This document shows positions 24,559-32,935 of a stretch of 64,000 bases of DNA, piece by piece. Numbering within the stretch: the first letter of the stretch is position 1; the number at the start of each line of letters is the position of its first letter. Position numbers and translations under genes: made by a program. Source of the stretch: Pseudomonas marginalis (GTDB taxonomy: Bacteria; Pseudomonadota; Gammaproteobacteria; Pseudomonadales; Pseudomonadaceae). The DNA is taken from assembly GCF_900105325.1 (NCBI RefSeq), contig NZ_FNSU01000003.1, forward strand, positions 3,237,501 through 3,301,500, read 5' to 3'. The notes under the pieces were generated by a model. The model did no database searches. It was not told the origin of the DNA and worked only from the letters and a program-made list of their open reading frames with translations.

Positions 24559-25641
24559 TTAGACCGTCGCCGCAAACACCTCGCGAAACCGCTCCATCTC
24601 CCGCTTGTTCCCCACCGTCACGCGCACCCACTGCGGCCAGTTTTTCCACACCCGCCCGATGAACACGCCCTGTGCGGCAAGCTTGTCGATGACCTGCTCG
24701 GCCGGTTGCTTCACATCGATCATGAAGCAGTTGGCCTGGGACGCCGTGCAGGTGAAGCCACGGCCCTTGAGCCAGGTGATTGTTTCATCGCGCAGCTGGG
24801 CATTGAGCGCCTTGCGTTGTGGCAGCAGCTTCACGTCTTCCAGGCTGGCGATGCCGCCGAGCAGGGAGGAACCCGCCGGGACATTGTCACCGCCGAACAC
24901 CGCCAGCCGTTCCAGCAGCGCCGGGTGGCCGATCGCCAGGCCCAGACGGGCGCCGGCCATACCGTAGATTTTCGAGAAGGTGCGCAACACCAACAGGTCG
25001 TCATGGTCCTTGACCCAGCTCACCACGCTTGGGGTGTCGGCGAAGTCGATGTAGGCCTCGTCCACCACCAATACGCTGCCTTTGGGCTTGTTCGCCAGCG
25101 CCTGGCGAATAGCCTCGGTGGAGGTGATGGTGCCCGTCGGATTGTTGGGATTGCAGACATAGAGCATCCCCGCCTGGGGATCGGCGGCGAGCATGGCGGG
25201 AACGTCGTGGGCGTGATCGGCGTCAAGGTCCACTTCGCGCACCGGCGCCTTACGGGACTCGGCGGCCTGGCGCGGTACTTCGTAGGACGGCGTGGCCATC
25301 ACCAGGCCGCGGGTTTCGCTGGTGAACGCCAGCACCGCGTAGCGCAGCGCGGCCATGGAGCCGGCGAACACCGCCACCTGCTCTTCGGCAATCCCGTGCT
25401 GCTGGGCAAACAAGCCGGCCAAGGCGTACATATGTTTGTACGGATACCGCCCGGCTGTCGCGATGCCGCGCTGCATCGCTTCGCGGGCCGCCGTCGAAGG
25501 CCCGTAGGGGCTTTCGTTGTAGTTGAGCAGTACCTTGTCAGCCTTGGTCGGCGCGGGTGCGGCGAGCGCCCAATCCAGGCGCCCGAGCAAAGGCAGGGCG
25601 GCGCCAAGAGCGAGAAGGGATCGACGACTAACGCTGACCAT
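24559..25641 (-). CDS. ptaA: Tat-exported periplasmic aminotransferase, PtaA-like
   Basis: The 360-residue protein starts at ATG 25641 (AAGGAGT 7 nt upstream). It carries a twin-arginine signal, SRRSLLALGAALPLLGRLDWALA, before a fold I aspartate/histidinol-phosphate aminotransferase domain: NYNESPYGPS, CNPNNPTG, VVDEAYIDF and the PLP lysine in RTFSKIYGMAG near residue 230. Few aminotransferases leave the cytoplasm. In fluorescent pseudomonads the known Tat-exported one is PtaA, which converts the glutamic acid side chain of pyoverdine to 2-oxoglutarate in the periplasm, and the length and signal fit it. No other pyoverdine gene is nearby. A Tat-exported HisC-like enzyme of other use is the alternative. 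Confidence 0.78.
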   Translation of the reverse strand: MVSVSRRSLLALGAALPLLGRLDWALAAPAPTKADKVLLNYNESPYGPSTAAREAMQRGIATAGRYPYKHMYALAGLFAQQHGIAEEQVAVFAGSMAALRYAVLAFTSETRGLVMATPSYEVPRQAAESRKAPVREVDLDADHAHDVPAMLAADPQAGMLYVCNPNNPTGTITSTEAIRQALANKPKGSVLVVDEAYIDFADTPSVVSWVKDHDDLLVLRTFSKIYGMAGARLGLAIGHPALLERLAVFGGDNVPAGSSLLGGIASLEDVKLLPQRKALNAQLRDETITWLKGRGFTCTASQANCFMIDVKQPAEQVIDKLAAQGVFIGRVWKNWPQWVRVTVGNKREMERFREVFAATV

Positions 25642-25735
25642 GGTGACTACTCCTTGTAGACGGGTGAGGAATTCGCACAGCTCGTATAGAAGGGTATGAC
25701 GAGACAAGGAACAAATGATTTAACCGACCCGCCAT

Positions 25736-25769
25736 AAAAAAAACCCGTACGACTTGCGAAGACGGGGCT
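25736..25769 (-). terminator. Rho-independent terminator of queC
   Basis: On the minus strand CCCGT and ACGGG pair around an inner CTTCGCAAG loop and are followed by a run of eight T. It lies 33 bp after the queC stop and before ptaA. Confidence 0.85.
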
Positions 25770-25801
25770 TTTTTCTGGCCAGGGTCTGCTACGTATTGGG
25801 G

Positions 25802-26500
25802 TCAGTTCAGCTGCAATTTCTGCTTCAGGCTCTGCATGACCACTGCCTTATTCTGCAGGTAGTCATTCAAGCCACGTGCACGCAGGTTGCACGCATCGCA
25901 TTCGCCACAGCCGGTGCCGATAATGCCGTTGTAGCAGGTCAGTGTCTGCTCGCGGACCAGGTCCAGTTGCCGGTGGTAATCCGCCAGTGCCCAGGTCTCA
26001 GCCTTGTTCAGCCACATCAACGGGGTTTCCAGGCGTACGTCGTACTCCATGCCCAGCTTGAGCGCCTGGTTCAAGGCTTTGACGAACTCATCGCGGCAAT
26101 CGGGGTAGCCGGAGAAGTCGGTTTCACACACGCCGGTGATGACCGTCCCGGCCTTGACCTGATACGCGTAGATAGCCGCCAGGGTTAAAAACAGAATATT
26201 GCGGCCCGGCACGAAGGTGCTCGGCAGGCTTTCGCCGGAGCTGTTCACGGTCGGCACTGGAATGTTGTCGCGGGTCAGGCTGCTGATCGCCAGTTCGTTG
26301 AGCAGCGACACGTCCATCACTTTGTGAACGGTGGCCCCCAGTTGCTTGGCCAGCTTCCGGGCGACTTCGATTTCCGCGACATGGCGCTGACCGTAATCGA
26401 AGGTGATGCAGTGCACTTCGTCATACAGCGGCAGCGCCTGGATCAGGCAGGTCGTCGAATCCTGACCGCCACTGAACACCATAACGGCTTTTTTACTCAT
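25802..26500 (-). CDS. queC: 7-cyano-7-deazaguanine synthase QueC
   Basis: The 232-residue enzyme starts at ATG 26500 (MSKKAVMVFSGGQDS), where the SGGQDS P-loop of the N-type ATP pyrophosphatases is evident. VPGRNILFLTLAA and ETDFSGYPDCRDEF are family signatures. The Zn site is formed by Cys in CYNG...GCGECDAC near residues 190-202. It converts 7-carboxy-7-deazaguanine to preQ0 with ATP and ammonia, a step in queuosine tRNA modification. It stands alone here, without queE or the tol-pal genes often seen upstream in Pseudomonas, so it may be a second copy. Confidence 0.95.
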   Translation of the reverse strand: MSKKAVMVFSGGQDSTTCLIQALPLYDEVHCITFDYGQRHVAEIEVARKLAKQLGATVHKVMDVSLLNELAISSLTRDNIPVPTVNSSGESLPSTFVPGRNILFLTLAAIYAYQVKAGTVITGVCETDFSGYPDCRDEFVKALNQALKLGMEYDVRLETPLMWLNKAETWALADYHRQLDLVREQTLTCYNGIIGTGCGECDACNLRARGLNDYLQNKAVVMQSLKQKLQLN

Positions 26501-26552
26501 CACTTTGCTTCCTGCAGGGGTAGGGTTTGGTCGTAGTTTAAAGGTCACTCAA

Positions 26553-26588
26553 TAAAAAACCCCGCGCTTCTTTCGAAGGCGGGGCCTT
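26553..26588 (-). terminator. Rho-independent terminator of the cyo operon
   Basis: On the minus strand the stem CCCCGCCTTC / GAAGCGCGGGG is followed by TTTTTTATT, 17 bp after the cyoE stop. It separates cyoE from queC. Confidence 0.9.
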
Positions 26589-26604
26589 TTTATTACTCAG
26601 ACAC

Positions 26605-27492
26605 TCAGTGGGCGTAGGTCAGCAACAGCTCTTTCGGTACTTGGAAATCCAGGGACATCATCACGCTCAGCGCGGTGATGGTGAAGATCGAGAACACGAA
26701 CAGCTTGCGCGCCCAGACGGTGTCGTCCACCGCCTTGTAGCCGGTCCAGGCCATGTACAACCAGTACATGCCCATGGCGGCGGCGACGGCAAGGTAGCTC
26801 ATGCCGGCGTAGCCACTGAAGGTCAACATCAAGGTCGCCACGAGGAAGGCCAGGATGTAGAGCAGGATGTGTTTCTTGGCGACCTGGATGCCACGCTTGA
26901 CCGGCAACACCGGAATCGAAGCAGCCAGGTAGTCGTTGAAGCGGAAGATCGCGATGGCGTAGGAATGCGGCATCTGCCACAGGCTGAACATCACCAGCAG
27001 CACCAGCGCAGCCATATCGAAGCTATTGGTCACAGCCACATAACCAATCACCGGCGGCATCGCCCCCGACAGACTGCCCACCAGCGTGCCGTGCACCGAC
27101 TTGCGCTTGAGGTACAGGCTGTAGAGGCCGACGTAGATGACAAAACCGATCACGGCAAACAACGCCGCCAACGGGTTGGCCACCTGGTACAACAGGGCCA
27201 CACCGGCAACACCCAGGACGGTCGCGAAGATCAGCGCCAGTTTCAGGGAGATCAGGCCCTGGACCAGCACGCGATTCTTGGTGCGCTCCATCTTGATATC
27301 GATGTCACGGTCGATGCAGTTGTTGAACACACAACCGGAAGCTACCACCAGGGACGTACCGATCATCGCAGCCAGGAAGATGGCCAGATCGACATGTCCC
27401 TTGGAGGCCAGGAAGAAACCGCCCGCCACAGAAAGCACGTTACCGAAAATGATCCCCGGTTTGGTGATTTGGATAAAGTGCTTAAGCGACAT
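26605..27492 (-). CDS. cyoE: Protoheme IX farnesyltransferase CyoE
   Basis: The 295-residue integral membrane prenyltransferase (nine helices) makes haem O from haem B and farnesyl diphosphate for the bo3 oxidase. The prenyl-diphosphate binding motif NNCIDRDIDIKMERTKNR is at about 58-75, and the second aspartate-bearing loop (around residues 185-200, RFNDYLAASIPVLPV) is present. It is the last gene of cyoABCDE, 11 bp after cyoD, and is followed by a strong terminator. A separate ctaB paralogue would be expected elsewhere for aa3 oxidase. Confidence 0.96.
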   Translation of the reverse strand: MSLKHFIQITKPGIIFGNVLSVAGGFFLASKGHVDLAIFLAAMIGTSLVVASGCVFNNCIDRDIDIKMERTKNRVLVQGLISLKLALIFATVLGVAGVALLYQVANPLAALFAVIGFVIYVGLYSLYLKRKSVHGTLVGSLSGAMPPVIGYVAVTNSFDMAALVLLVMFSLWQMPHSYAIAIFRFNDYLAASIPVLPVKRGIQVAKKHILLYILAFLVATLMLTFSGYAGMSYLAVAAAMGMYWLYMAWTGYKAVDDTVWARKLFVFSIFTITALSVMMSLDFQVPKELLLTYAH

Positions 27493-27503
27493 CGGGTCTT
27501 ACC

Positions 27504-27845
27504 TCACTTCGCCATCATGAACGTATGGATGCTGAACATGATCCATATCGACAGGCCAACCAGCAGCAGGATCACAAGACCTGCGAACACAAACGCAATC
27601 ACGTTATCGCGCTGCTCTTTCGAGCGATCCAGGTGCAGGAAGTACACCAGGTGAACCAGCACCTGAATCACTGCGAACGCCAACACGATCATCAAGGTGA
27701 TCGACTTCGGCAGGGTCGGGTACATCACCAGACCGAACGGGATAAGCGTCAGGATTACCGACAGGATGAAGCCGATGGCGTACGACTTAACGCTGCCGTG
27801 GCTCGCATCATGGCTGTCATGGTCATGGGAGTGTGCATTAGCCAT
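27504..27845 (-). CDS. cyoD: Cytochrome bo3 ubiquinol oxidase subunit IV
   Basis: The 113-residue protein has a His/Asp-rich N-terminus (HSHDHDSHDASH) and three membrane helices (about 22-43, 48-68, 80-104), with the family motif HLVYFLHLDRSKEQRDN. CyoD helps assembly and CuB binding in subunit I. The start overlaps the cyoC stop by one base (TAATG), so it is translationally coupled. Confidence 0.95.
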   Translation of the reverse strand: MANAHSHDHDSHDASHGSVKSYAIGFILSVILTLIPFGLVMYPTLPKSITLMIVLAFAVIQVLVHLVYFLHLDRSKEQRDNVIAFVFAGLVILLLVGLSIWIMFSIHTFMMAK

Positions 27846-28471
27846 TACAGAGTCCCCATCAGGTAAACAACGGTGAAGACGCAGATCCAGACCACGTCCA
27901 GGAAGTGCCAGAACAGGCTCAGGCAGCTCAGGCGAGTCTTGTTGGTGTTGGTCAGGCCGTGTTTATTGACCTGATACATCATCACCGCCATCCACAGCAG
28001 GCCGGCCGTTACGTGCAGACCGTGGGTACCTACCAGCGTGAAGAACGCCGACAGGAAGCCGGAACGGTGCGGGCCGTAGCCTTCGGAGATCAGCAGGTGG
28101 AACTCGTTGATCTCCATGCCGATGAAGCCCAGGCCGAACAGGAAGGTCAGTGCCAACCAGCTCAGGACGCCTTTCTTGTTGCCCTTGTAGAAGGCCAACA
28201 TGGCGAAGCCGTAGGTGATCGAACTGAACAACAGCAAGGCGGTTTCGCCGAGCACGTAAGGCAGTTCGAAGATGTCGTGGCCCGACGGGCCACCCGCTAC
28301 GTTGTTTACCAGTACCGCGTACACCGCGAAGATCGACGCAAACAAGATGCAGTCGGTCATCAGGTAGAGCCAGAAACCGAAAACGGTCATCGGCCCCGAG
28401 TCGTGGTGATGGTCATCGTGCCCATGGTCATCGACATGGGCGTGTCCAGCATTGGTCACTAAGTTCGACAT
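27845..28471 (-). CDS. cyoC: Cytochrome bo3 ubiquinol oxidase subunit III
   Basis: The 208-residue protein has a His-rich N-terminus (HAHVDDHGHDDHHHDSG) and five membrane helices, with family motifs YGPHRSGFLSAFFTLVGTHGLHV and SLFWHFLDVVWICVFTVVYL. Subunit III stabilises the proton-pumping quinol oxidase. It starts 3 bp after the cyoB stop and overlaps cyoD by one base. Confidence 0.96.
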   Translation of the reverse strand: MSNLVTNAGHAHVDDHGHDDHHHDSGPMTVFGFWLYLMTDCILFASIFAVYAVLVNNVAGGPSGHDIFELPYVLGETALLLFSSITYGFAMLAFYKGNKKGVLSWLALTFLFGLGFIGMEINEFHLLISEGYGPHRSGFLSAFFTLVGTHGLHVTAGLLWMAVMMYQVNKHGLTNTNKTRLSCLSLFWHFLDVVWICVFTVVYLMGTL

Positions 28472-28474
28472 GGT

Positions 28475-30493
28475 TTAAGCCTGTTCCAACGAGGTTTCTA
28501 CACGGTTGGCCGGGATTTTCTTCTCGGCGACCAGGCGAGCGTGCTGCTCGGCTTCGATGCGCTCGATCGTTTCGACCGGCACCATGTAGCCTTGATCATC
28601 ACGTGCTGCGTGGACAATGAAGTAGCCGATGGTGCCCACCAGGCTCACGATTGCCAGCCACCAGATGTGCCAGATCATCGCGAAACCGAACACGGTCAAC
28701 AGCGCACCCATCACCACGCCAGTGGCGGTGTTGCTTGGCATGTGGATCGGTTCGTAGTGCTTAGGTTGCTGGTACGCAGTACCGTCTTCCTTGGCTTCGG
28801 TGAACGCATCGATGGTGTTCGCAGTCGGGATCACCGCGAAGTTGTAGAACGGTGGTGGCGACGAGGTCGACCATTCCAGGGTGTGGCCATTCCATGGGTC
28901 GCCGGATTCGCAAGCGTTCTGCTTACGGTCACGGATGCTCACGTACAGTTGGATCAACTGGCAGGCGATACCCACAGCGATCATGATTGCACCGAACATG
29001 GCGACGTACAGGTACGGCACCCACTCAGGGTTGGTAGTGGCGTTCAGACGACGGGTCATGCCCATGAAGCCCAGTGCATAGAGCGGCATGAACGCAACGA
29101 AGAAGCCCGAGATCCAGAACCAGAATGCAGCCTTGCCCCAACCTTCGTGCAGCTTGAAGCCGAACGCTTTCGGGAAGTAGAAGCTGAAACCAGCGATGTA
29201 GCCGAATACAGCACCACCGATGATCACGTTGTGGAAGTGAGCGATCACGAACAGGCTGTTGTGCAGTACGAAGTCAGCACCCGGGATGGCCAGCAGTACG
29301 CCGGTCATGCCGCCGATGGCGAAGGTCACCATGAAGCCCAGGGTCCACAGGACCTGGCTGGTGATACGCAGACGGCCGTGGTAGATGGTGAACAGCCAGT
29401 TGAATAGCTTCACCCCCGTCGGGATGGAAATCAGCATCGTCGCCAGGCCGAAGAAGGCGTTGACGCTGGCCCCCGAACCCATGGTGAAGAAGTGGTGCAG
29501 CCACACCATGAAGCCCAGCACGGAGATTGCGCCCGATGCGTAGACCATCGAGTGGTGACCGAACAGGCGCTTGCCGGTAAAGGTCGAGATCACTTCGGAG
29601 AAGATACCGAACGCTGGCAGGATCAGGATGTACACCTCAGGGTGACCCCATGCCCAGAACAGGTTCACGTACATCATTGGATTGCCACCAAGTTCATTGG
29701 TGAAAATGTGGAAATCCAGGTAACGGTCAAGCGACAGCAGCGCCATGGTAGCGGCCAGGATCGGGAACGAAGCCACGATCAGGACGTTGGCCCAGGTGCA
29801 GGTCCAGGTGAAGATCGGCATGTCCATCAGTTTCATGCCAGGGGCGCGCATTTTCAGGACGGTGGCCAGGAAGTTGACCCCCGTCAGCGTCGTCCCGAGT
29901 CCTGATAACTGTAGCGCCCAGATGTAGTAGTCCACACCCACGCCAGGGCTGTACTGGATGCCCGACAATGGCGGATACGCAACCCAACCGGTCTTGGCGA
30001 ATTCGCCGACACCCAGGGACACGTTGATCAGCACCACGCCGGAAACCAGCAGCCAGAAGCTCAGGGAGTTCAGGAACGGGTAGGCAACGTCACGCGCACC
30101 GATCTGCAGCGGCACTGCAAGGTTCATCAGGCCGGTGAAGAAAGGCATCGCCATGAAGATGATCATGATCACACCGTGGGCGGTGAAGATCTGGTCATAG
30201 TGTTCAGGCGGCAGGTAGCCAGGCGAACCTTCGGTGGCCATGGCCAACTGGGTACGCATCATGATGGCGTCGGCAAAACCACGCAGCAGCATGACCATGG
30301 CAACGATGATGTACATCACGCCGATTTTCTTGTGGTCGACCGACGTCAGCCACTCGGTCCACAGGTAGGTCCACTTCTTGAAATAAGTGATTGCTGCAAA
30401 CAGTGCCAGACCACCCAGCGCGATCATGGCGATGGTAATCATCACAATCGGCTCGTGGAACGGGACCGCATCCCAACTTAATTTACCAAACAT
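28475..30493 (-). CDS. cyoB: Cytochrome bo3 ubiquinol oxidase subunit I
   Basis: The 672-residue catalytic subunit is a haem-copper oxidase with about 15 helices. CuB/haem ligands are visible in HGVIMI, WGHPEVYILILPAFG (cross-linked His-Tyr region), LHHFFTMG and IAHFHNVI. It oxidises ubiquinol in the inner membrane, reduces O2 to water and pumps protons. It starts 3 bp after the cyoA stop with AGGAGT before the ATG. Length and motifs match the Pseudomonas enzyme. Confidence 0.97.
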   Translation of the reverse strand: MFGKLSWDAVPFHEPIVMITIAMIALGGLALFAAITYFKKWTYLWTEWLTSVDHKKIGVMYIIVAMVMLLRGFADAIMMRTQLAMATEGSPGYLPPEHYDQIFTAHGVIMIIFMAMPFFTGLMNLAVPLQIGARDVAYPFLNSLSFWLLVSGVVLINVSLGVGEFAKTGWVAYPPLSGIQYSPGVGVDYYIWALQLSGLGTTLTGVNFLATVLKMRAPGMKLMDMPIFTWTCTWANVLIVASFPILAATMALLSLDRYLDFHIFTNELGGNPMMYVNLFWAWGHPEVYILILPAFGIFSEVISTFTGKRLFGHHSMVYASGAISVLGFMVWLHHFFTMGSGASVNAFFGLATMLISIPTGVKLFNWLFTIYHGRLRITSQVLWTLGFMVTFAIGGMTGVLLAIPGADFVLHNSLFVIAHFHNVIIGGAVFGYIAGFSFYFPKAFGFKLHEGWGKAAFWFWISGFFVAFMPLYALGFMGMTRRLNATTNPEWVPYLYVAMFGAIMIAVGIACQLIQLYVSIRDRKQNACESGDPWNGHTLEWSTSSPPPFYNFAVIPTANTIDAFTEAKEDGTAYQQPKHYEPIHMPSNTATGVVMGALLTVFGFAMIWHIWWLAIVSLVGTIGYFIVHAARDDQGYMVPVETIERIEAEQHARLVAEKKIPANRVETSLEQA

Positions 30494-30496
30494 CGT

Positions 30497-31438
30497 TTAC
30501 TCCTCTGCCCCAGCAGTTGAATGCGAGCCCGTGTCAGAACCTTCAACCGCGGCCACTTCTTTCTTCTCGTGCTTGACCGGCTTGCCTGGCTTCATACCTT
30601 CGTACTTGTCGACGATTTTCTGAAACAGGTTCGGCTCATACGCGGAGTACAGGGCGACAGGGTTGTTCTGGCTTGGTTTGGTCAGGGCGTCGTATTCAGC
30701 TTGATCAAGCTGTTTAGGTGCGGCCTTGACTTCGGCTACCCAGGCGTTGAAATCTTCCTGGCTCGTCGAGATCGCTTTGAATTTCATGCCGGTGAAGCCA
30801 GCGCCGCTGTAGTTCGCGGAGATGCCTTCCATTTCAGCTTTTTCGTTGGCGATCAGGTGCAGTCGGGTCTGCATGCCTGCCATCGCGTAGATCTGACCGC
30901 CCAGGGCAGGGATGAAGAACGAGTTCATCACGGCGTCGGAGGTGATCCGGAAGTTAAGCGGGGTGTTCTCAGGGAAGCGAATCTGGTTAACCGTGGCGAT
31001 ACCCAAGTCCGGGTAGATGAACAGCCACTTCCAGTCCAGCGCGACCACTTCGATGTTGATCGGCTTGACGTCGGACTCCAGCGGACGGTATGGGTCCAGC
31101 TCGTGGGTCGACTTATAGGTGATGTAACCCAGGGCGATGATGATGAGGATCGGGACCAGCCACACCGCGATTTCGATCTTGGTGGAGTGCGACCACTTAG
31201 GCGCGTAGGTCGCGCTGGTGTTCGACGCGCGGTATTTCCAGGCGAAGGCAAAGGTCATGATGATCACAGGCACCACGACCAACAGCATCAGCAGGGTGGC
31301 AGTGATGATCAGGTTTCGTTGATCCAGACCGATCTGTCCTTTTGGGTCCATCAAGGTCCACTTGCAGCCTCCCAGCATTAACATCATGCCAAGCAGCGGC
31401 AAAAAGCCTAGTAATCGGGGGTACCTGTTTTTACTCAT
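30497..31438 (-). CDS. cyoA: Cytochrome bo3 ubiquinol oxidase subunit II
   Basis: The 313-residue lipoprotein has lipobox LMLGGC near residue 25, two membrane helices, and a periplasmic cupredoxin-like domain that lacks the CuA cysteines (NSFFIPALGGQIYAMAGM), as expected for a quinol rather than a cytochrome c oxidase. A C-terminal Lys/Glu-rich tail follows (KPVKHEKKEVAAVEG). The start ATG 31438 has AGAGG in front; an upstream in-frame ATG at 31492 lacks support. It is the first gene of cyoABCDE. Confidence 0.96.
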   Translation of the reverse strand: MSKNRYPRLLGFLPLLGMMLMLGGCKWTLMDPKGQIGLDQRNLIITATLLMLLVVVPVIIMTFAFAWKYRASNTSATYAPKWSHSTKIEIAVWLVPILIIIALGYITYKSTHELDPYRPLESDVKPINIEVVALDWKWLFIYPDLGIATVNQIRFPENTPLNFRITSDAVMNSFFIPALGGQIYAMAGMQTRLHLIANEKAEMEGISANYSGAGFTGMKFKAISTSQEDFNAWVAEVKAAPKQLDQAEYDALTKPSQNNPVALYSAYEPNLFQKIVDKYEGMKPGKPVKHEKKEVAAVEGSDTGSHSTAGAEE

Positions 31439-32177
31439 CTCACGACCTCTAAAGCAGCTTGCGCAATGCAGTTGGGTTTTGATCGCCAACACTTCACCCT
31501 GCCAAGGGTTGGCATTTCTCTTCGATTGAATAAGAGCCTGCCCGTCACGTCATATAGGTACGCTTCACGAGCCTGCGGTGAGTTCTTATTCGATTTCGTG
31601 GTTAAAGGCCTTGTTACAGACCAATTCCCTTTGGTGCGGATAGTTGAAAGGCTGCCGGAACCTTGGGGTCGCACAGAGCCGTCCATCTGCCCCTCGACCG
31701 CTCCAGTGCTCAAAGATTGAGCAGCACCGGACATTCAGTGCGGGCGATTGTAGTTAGCTAGCGATGTATAAACCATGTCTTATAAAGAAATAATTTTTAT
31801 CGATTACAGCAATAATCCTTCACCAATATTGCAATGGTTCGCGATCTTATCGCGTTCGATTCTCAACAAAAACCACAAAAATTGCCGTGTTATAGGGCAA
31901 ACCGTCACAGCCCTTACACCCCGTAAGGCCCTACGAAACCTATGCAACCCCCCATAAAACAAGGCATTCGGACATCACTCAAAGCCTTGTACGACGTGAG
32001 GTACGTGGCGGCGTCCAAACCACGAACTGACAGCACATCCTGGAGGCTTTTTGCAAATTTAAGCGCTGGTTTGGCGGGTCAGAAACGTCCTGCGGCGGCT
32101 TCCGTGTGACAACATGTCGCACATTGCGCGCACCCAAAATTGTCCGGCGTCACGCTCTGTTCACAAAAGCCTACATG
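31439..32177. other. Long leader/promoter region of the cyo operon, no gene seen
   Basis: About 740 bp without a convincing coding frame. The 31740-31900 part is unusually AT-rich for this genome and probably carries the cyo promoter (minus strand), leaving a transcript leader of roughly 300 nt before cyoA. No ANR box (TTGAT-N4-ATCAA) was found. Short frames here have shadow-like composition. Confidence 0.6.
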
Positions 32178-32178
32178 C

Positions 32179-32219
32179 AAAAACGCCCCGGCCTTCCTTG
32201 AAGAAAGACCGGGGCGTTT
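32179..32219 (-). terminator. Rho-independent terminator of dsbB
   Basis: On the minus strand AACGCCCCGGTC pairs with GGCCGGGGCGTT across a short loop and is followed by TTTT. It lies about 12 bp after the dsbB stop. Confidence 0.9.
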
Positions 32220-32230
32220 CACTGATGGGT

Positions 32231-32737
32231 TCAGCCTTTGTGGCGGCGATTGCGATAGATGCCCAGGGGCACCAGGATGACCGTCAGCACGAACGCCACC
32301 AGTGCCCATTGCGCCAGGGACAGGCCGAGCACCGGCGGGTAAGGGGTGCTGCAGAAGCCGTCGACCTGGAAGCCCAGTGGGAAGACCTTGGCCAGGGGCA
32401 GGTCGTCGACGATAGGTTGCAGTACATCGACGCCGCAGCTCACCTGCGGGAAGAACTGGGTGTACACATGGTGACCGGCCGCGGCCACCCCACCGAGAGC
32501 GCTGACTACCACCAGGCCTTCGAACAGCGTGAGGGCGCCCTTGGTGCGCATGGCGGCACCGATGAACGCGAAGATCGCAATCAACAGCAAGGCATAGCGT
32601 TGCAGGATGCACAACGGGCACGGCGCCTCGCCCAAAACCACCTGCATGTACAACGCCCCACCGATCAGCGCCAGGCAGATGATGCCCAGCAACACCAGAA
32701 AGCGCCGCTCCCTGCCTAAACGCAATTCGTCACTCAT
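32231..32737 (-). CDS. dsbB: Disulfide bond formation protein DsbB
   Basis: The 168-residue protein has four membrane helices. The first periplasmic Cys pair is CPLC (near 41-44) and the second is formed by Cys in SCGVDVL (near 101) and GFCSTPYPP (near 127). DsbB reoxidises DsbA and passes electrons to quinones in the inner membrane. The ATG at 32737 was chosen (MSDELRLGRERRF); a longer frame begins with shadow-like sequence. It lies just upstream of the cyo leader, and its own terminator separates the two transcripts. Confidence 0.93.
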   Translation of the reverse strand: MSDELRLGRERRFLVLLGIICLALIGGALYMQVVLGEAPCPLCILQRYALLLIAIFAFIGAAMRTKGALTLFEGLVVVSALGGVAAAGHHVYTQFFPQVSCGVDVLQPIVDDLPLAKVFPLGFQVDGFCSTPYPPVLGLSLAQWALVAFVLTVILVPLGIYRNRRHKG

Positions 32738-32849
32738 CCCCGTATCCCTTTGTTTGGTTGTGCCAATGGCCGCAAGTTTACACACAGAGAGTGGTTTAAA
32801 CAGAGAGGGGTTAACAGGGGATTAATTGGGGGATAGCGACAGGCTGCAA

Positions 32850-32907
32850 GCTGCAAGCCTCAAGTAAAAAGCGGGCTTCGATGCGGCCTTTACTTGAAGC
32901 TTGCGGC
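32850..32907. repeat. GCTGCAAGC-type inverted repeat
   Basis: Arms GCTGCAAGCCTCAAGTAAA and TTTACTTGAAGCTTGCGGC (17 of 19 positions pair) flank a 20-nt loop. A related element lies at 60386-60457. They are dispersed intergenic hairpins distinct from the GTGGGAGGG and GGAGCGAGC families. This one lies just after the hmp stop and may aid termination. Confidence 0.7.
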
Positions 32908-32935
32908 TTAAAGCTTCCTACTCCCCCAACGGCGG

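Noticed and set aside
31775..31957. 60-codon plus-strand frame in the cyo leader
   Set aside because: It lies in AT-rich promoter DNA, has no Shine-Dalgarno and no recognisable sequence.
31439..31960. ANR/FNR box controlling the cyo operon
   Set aside because: No TTGAT-N4-ATCAA match; only a single TTGAT half near 31478.
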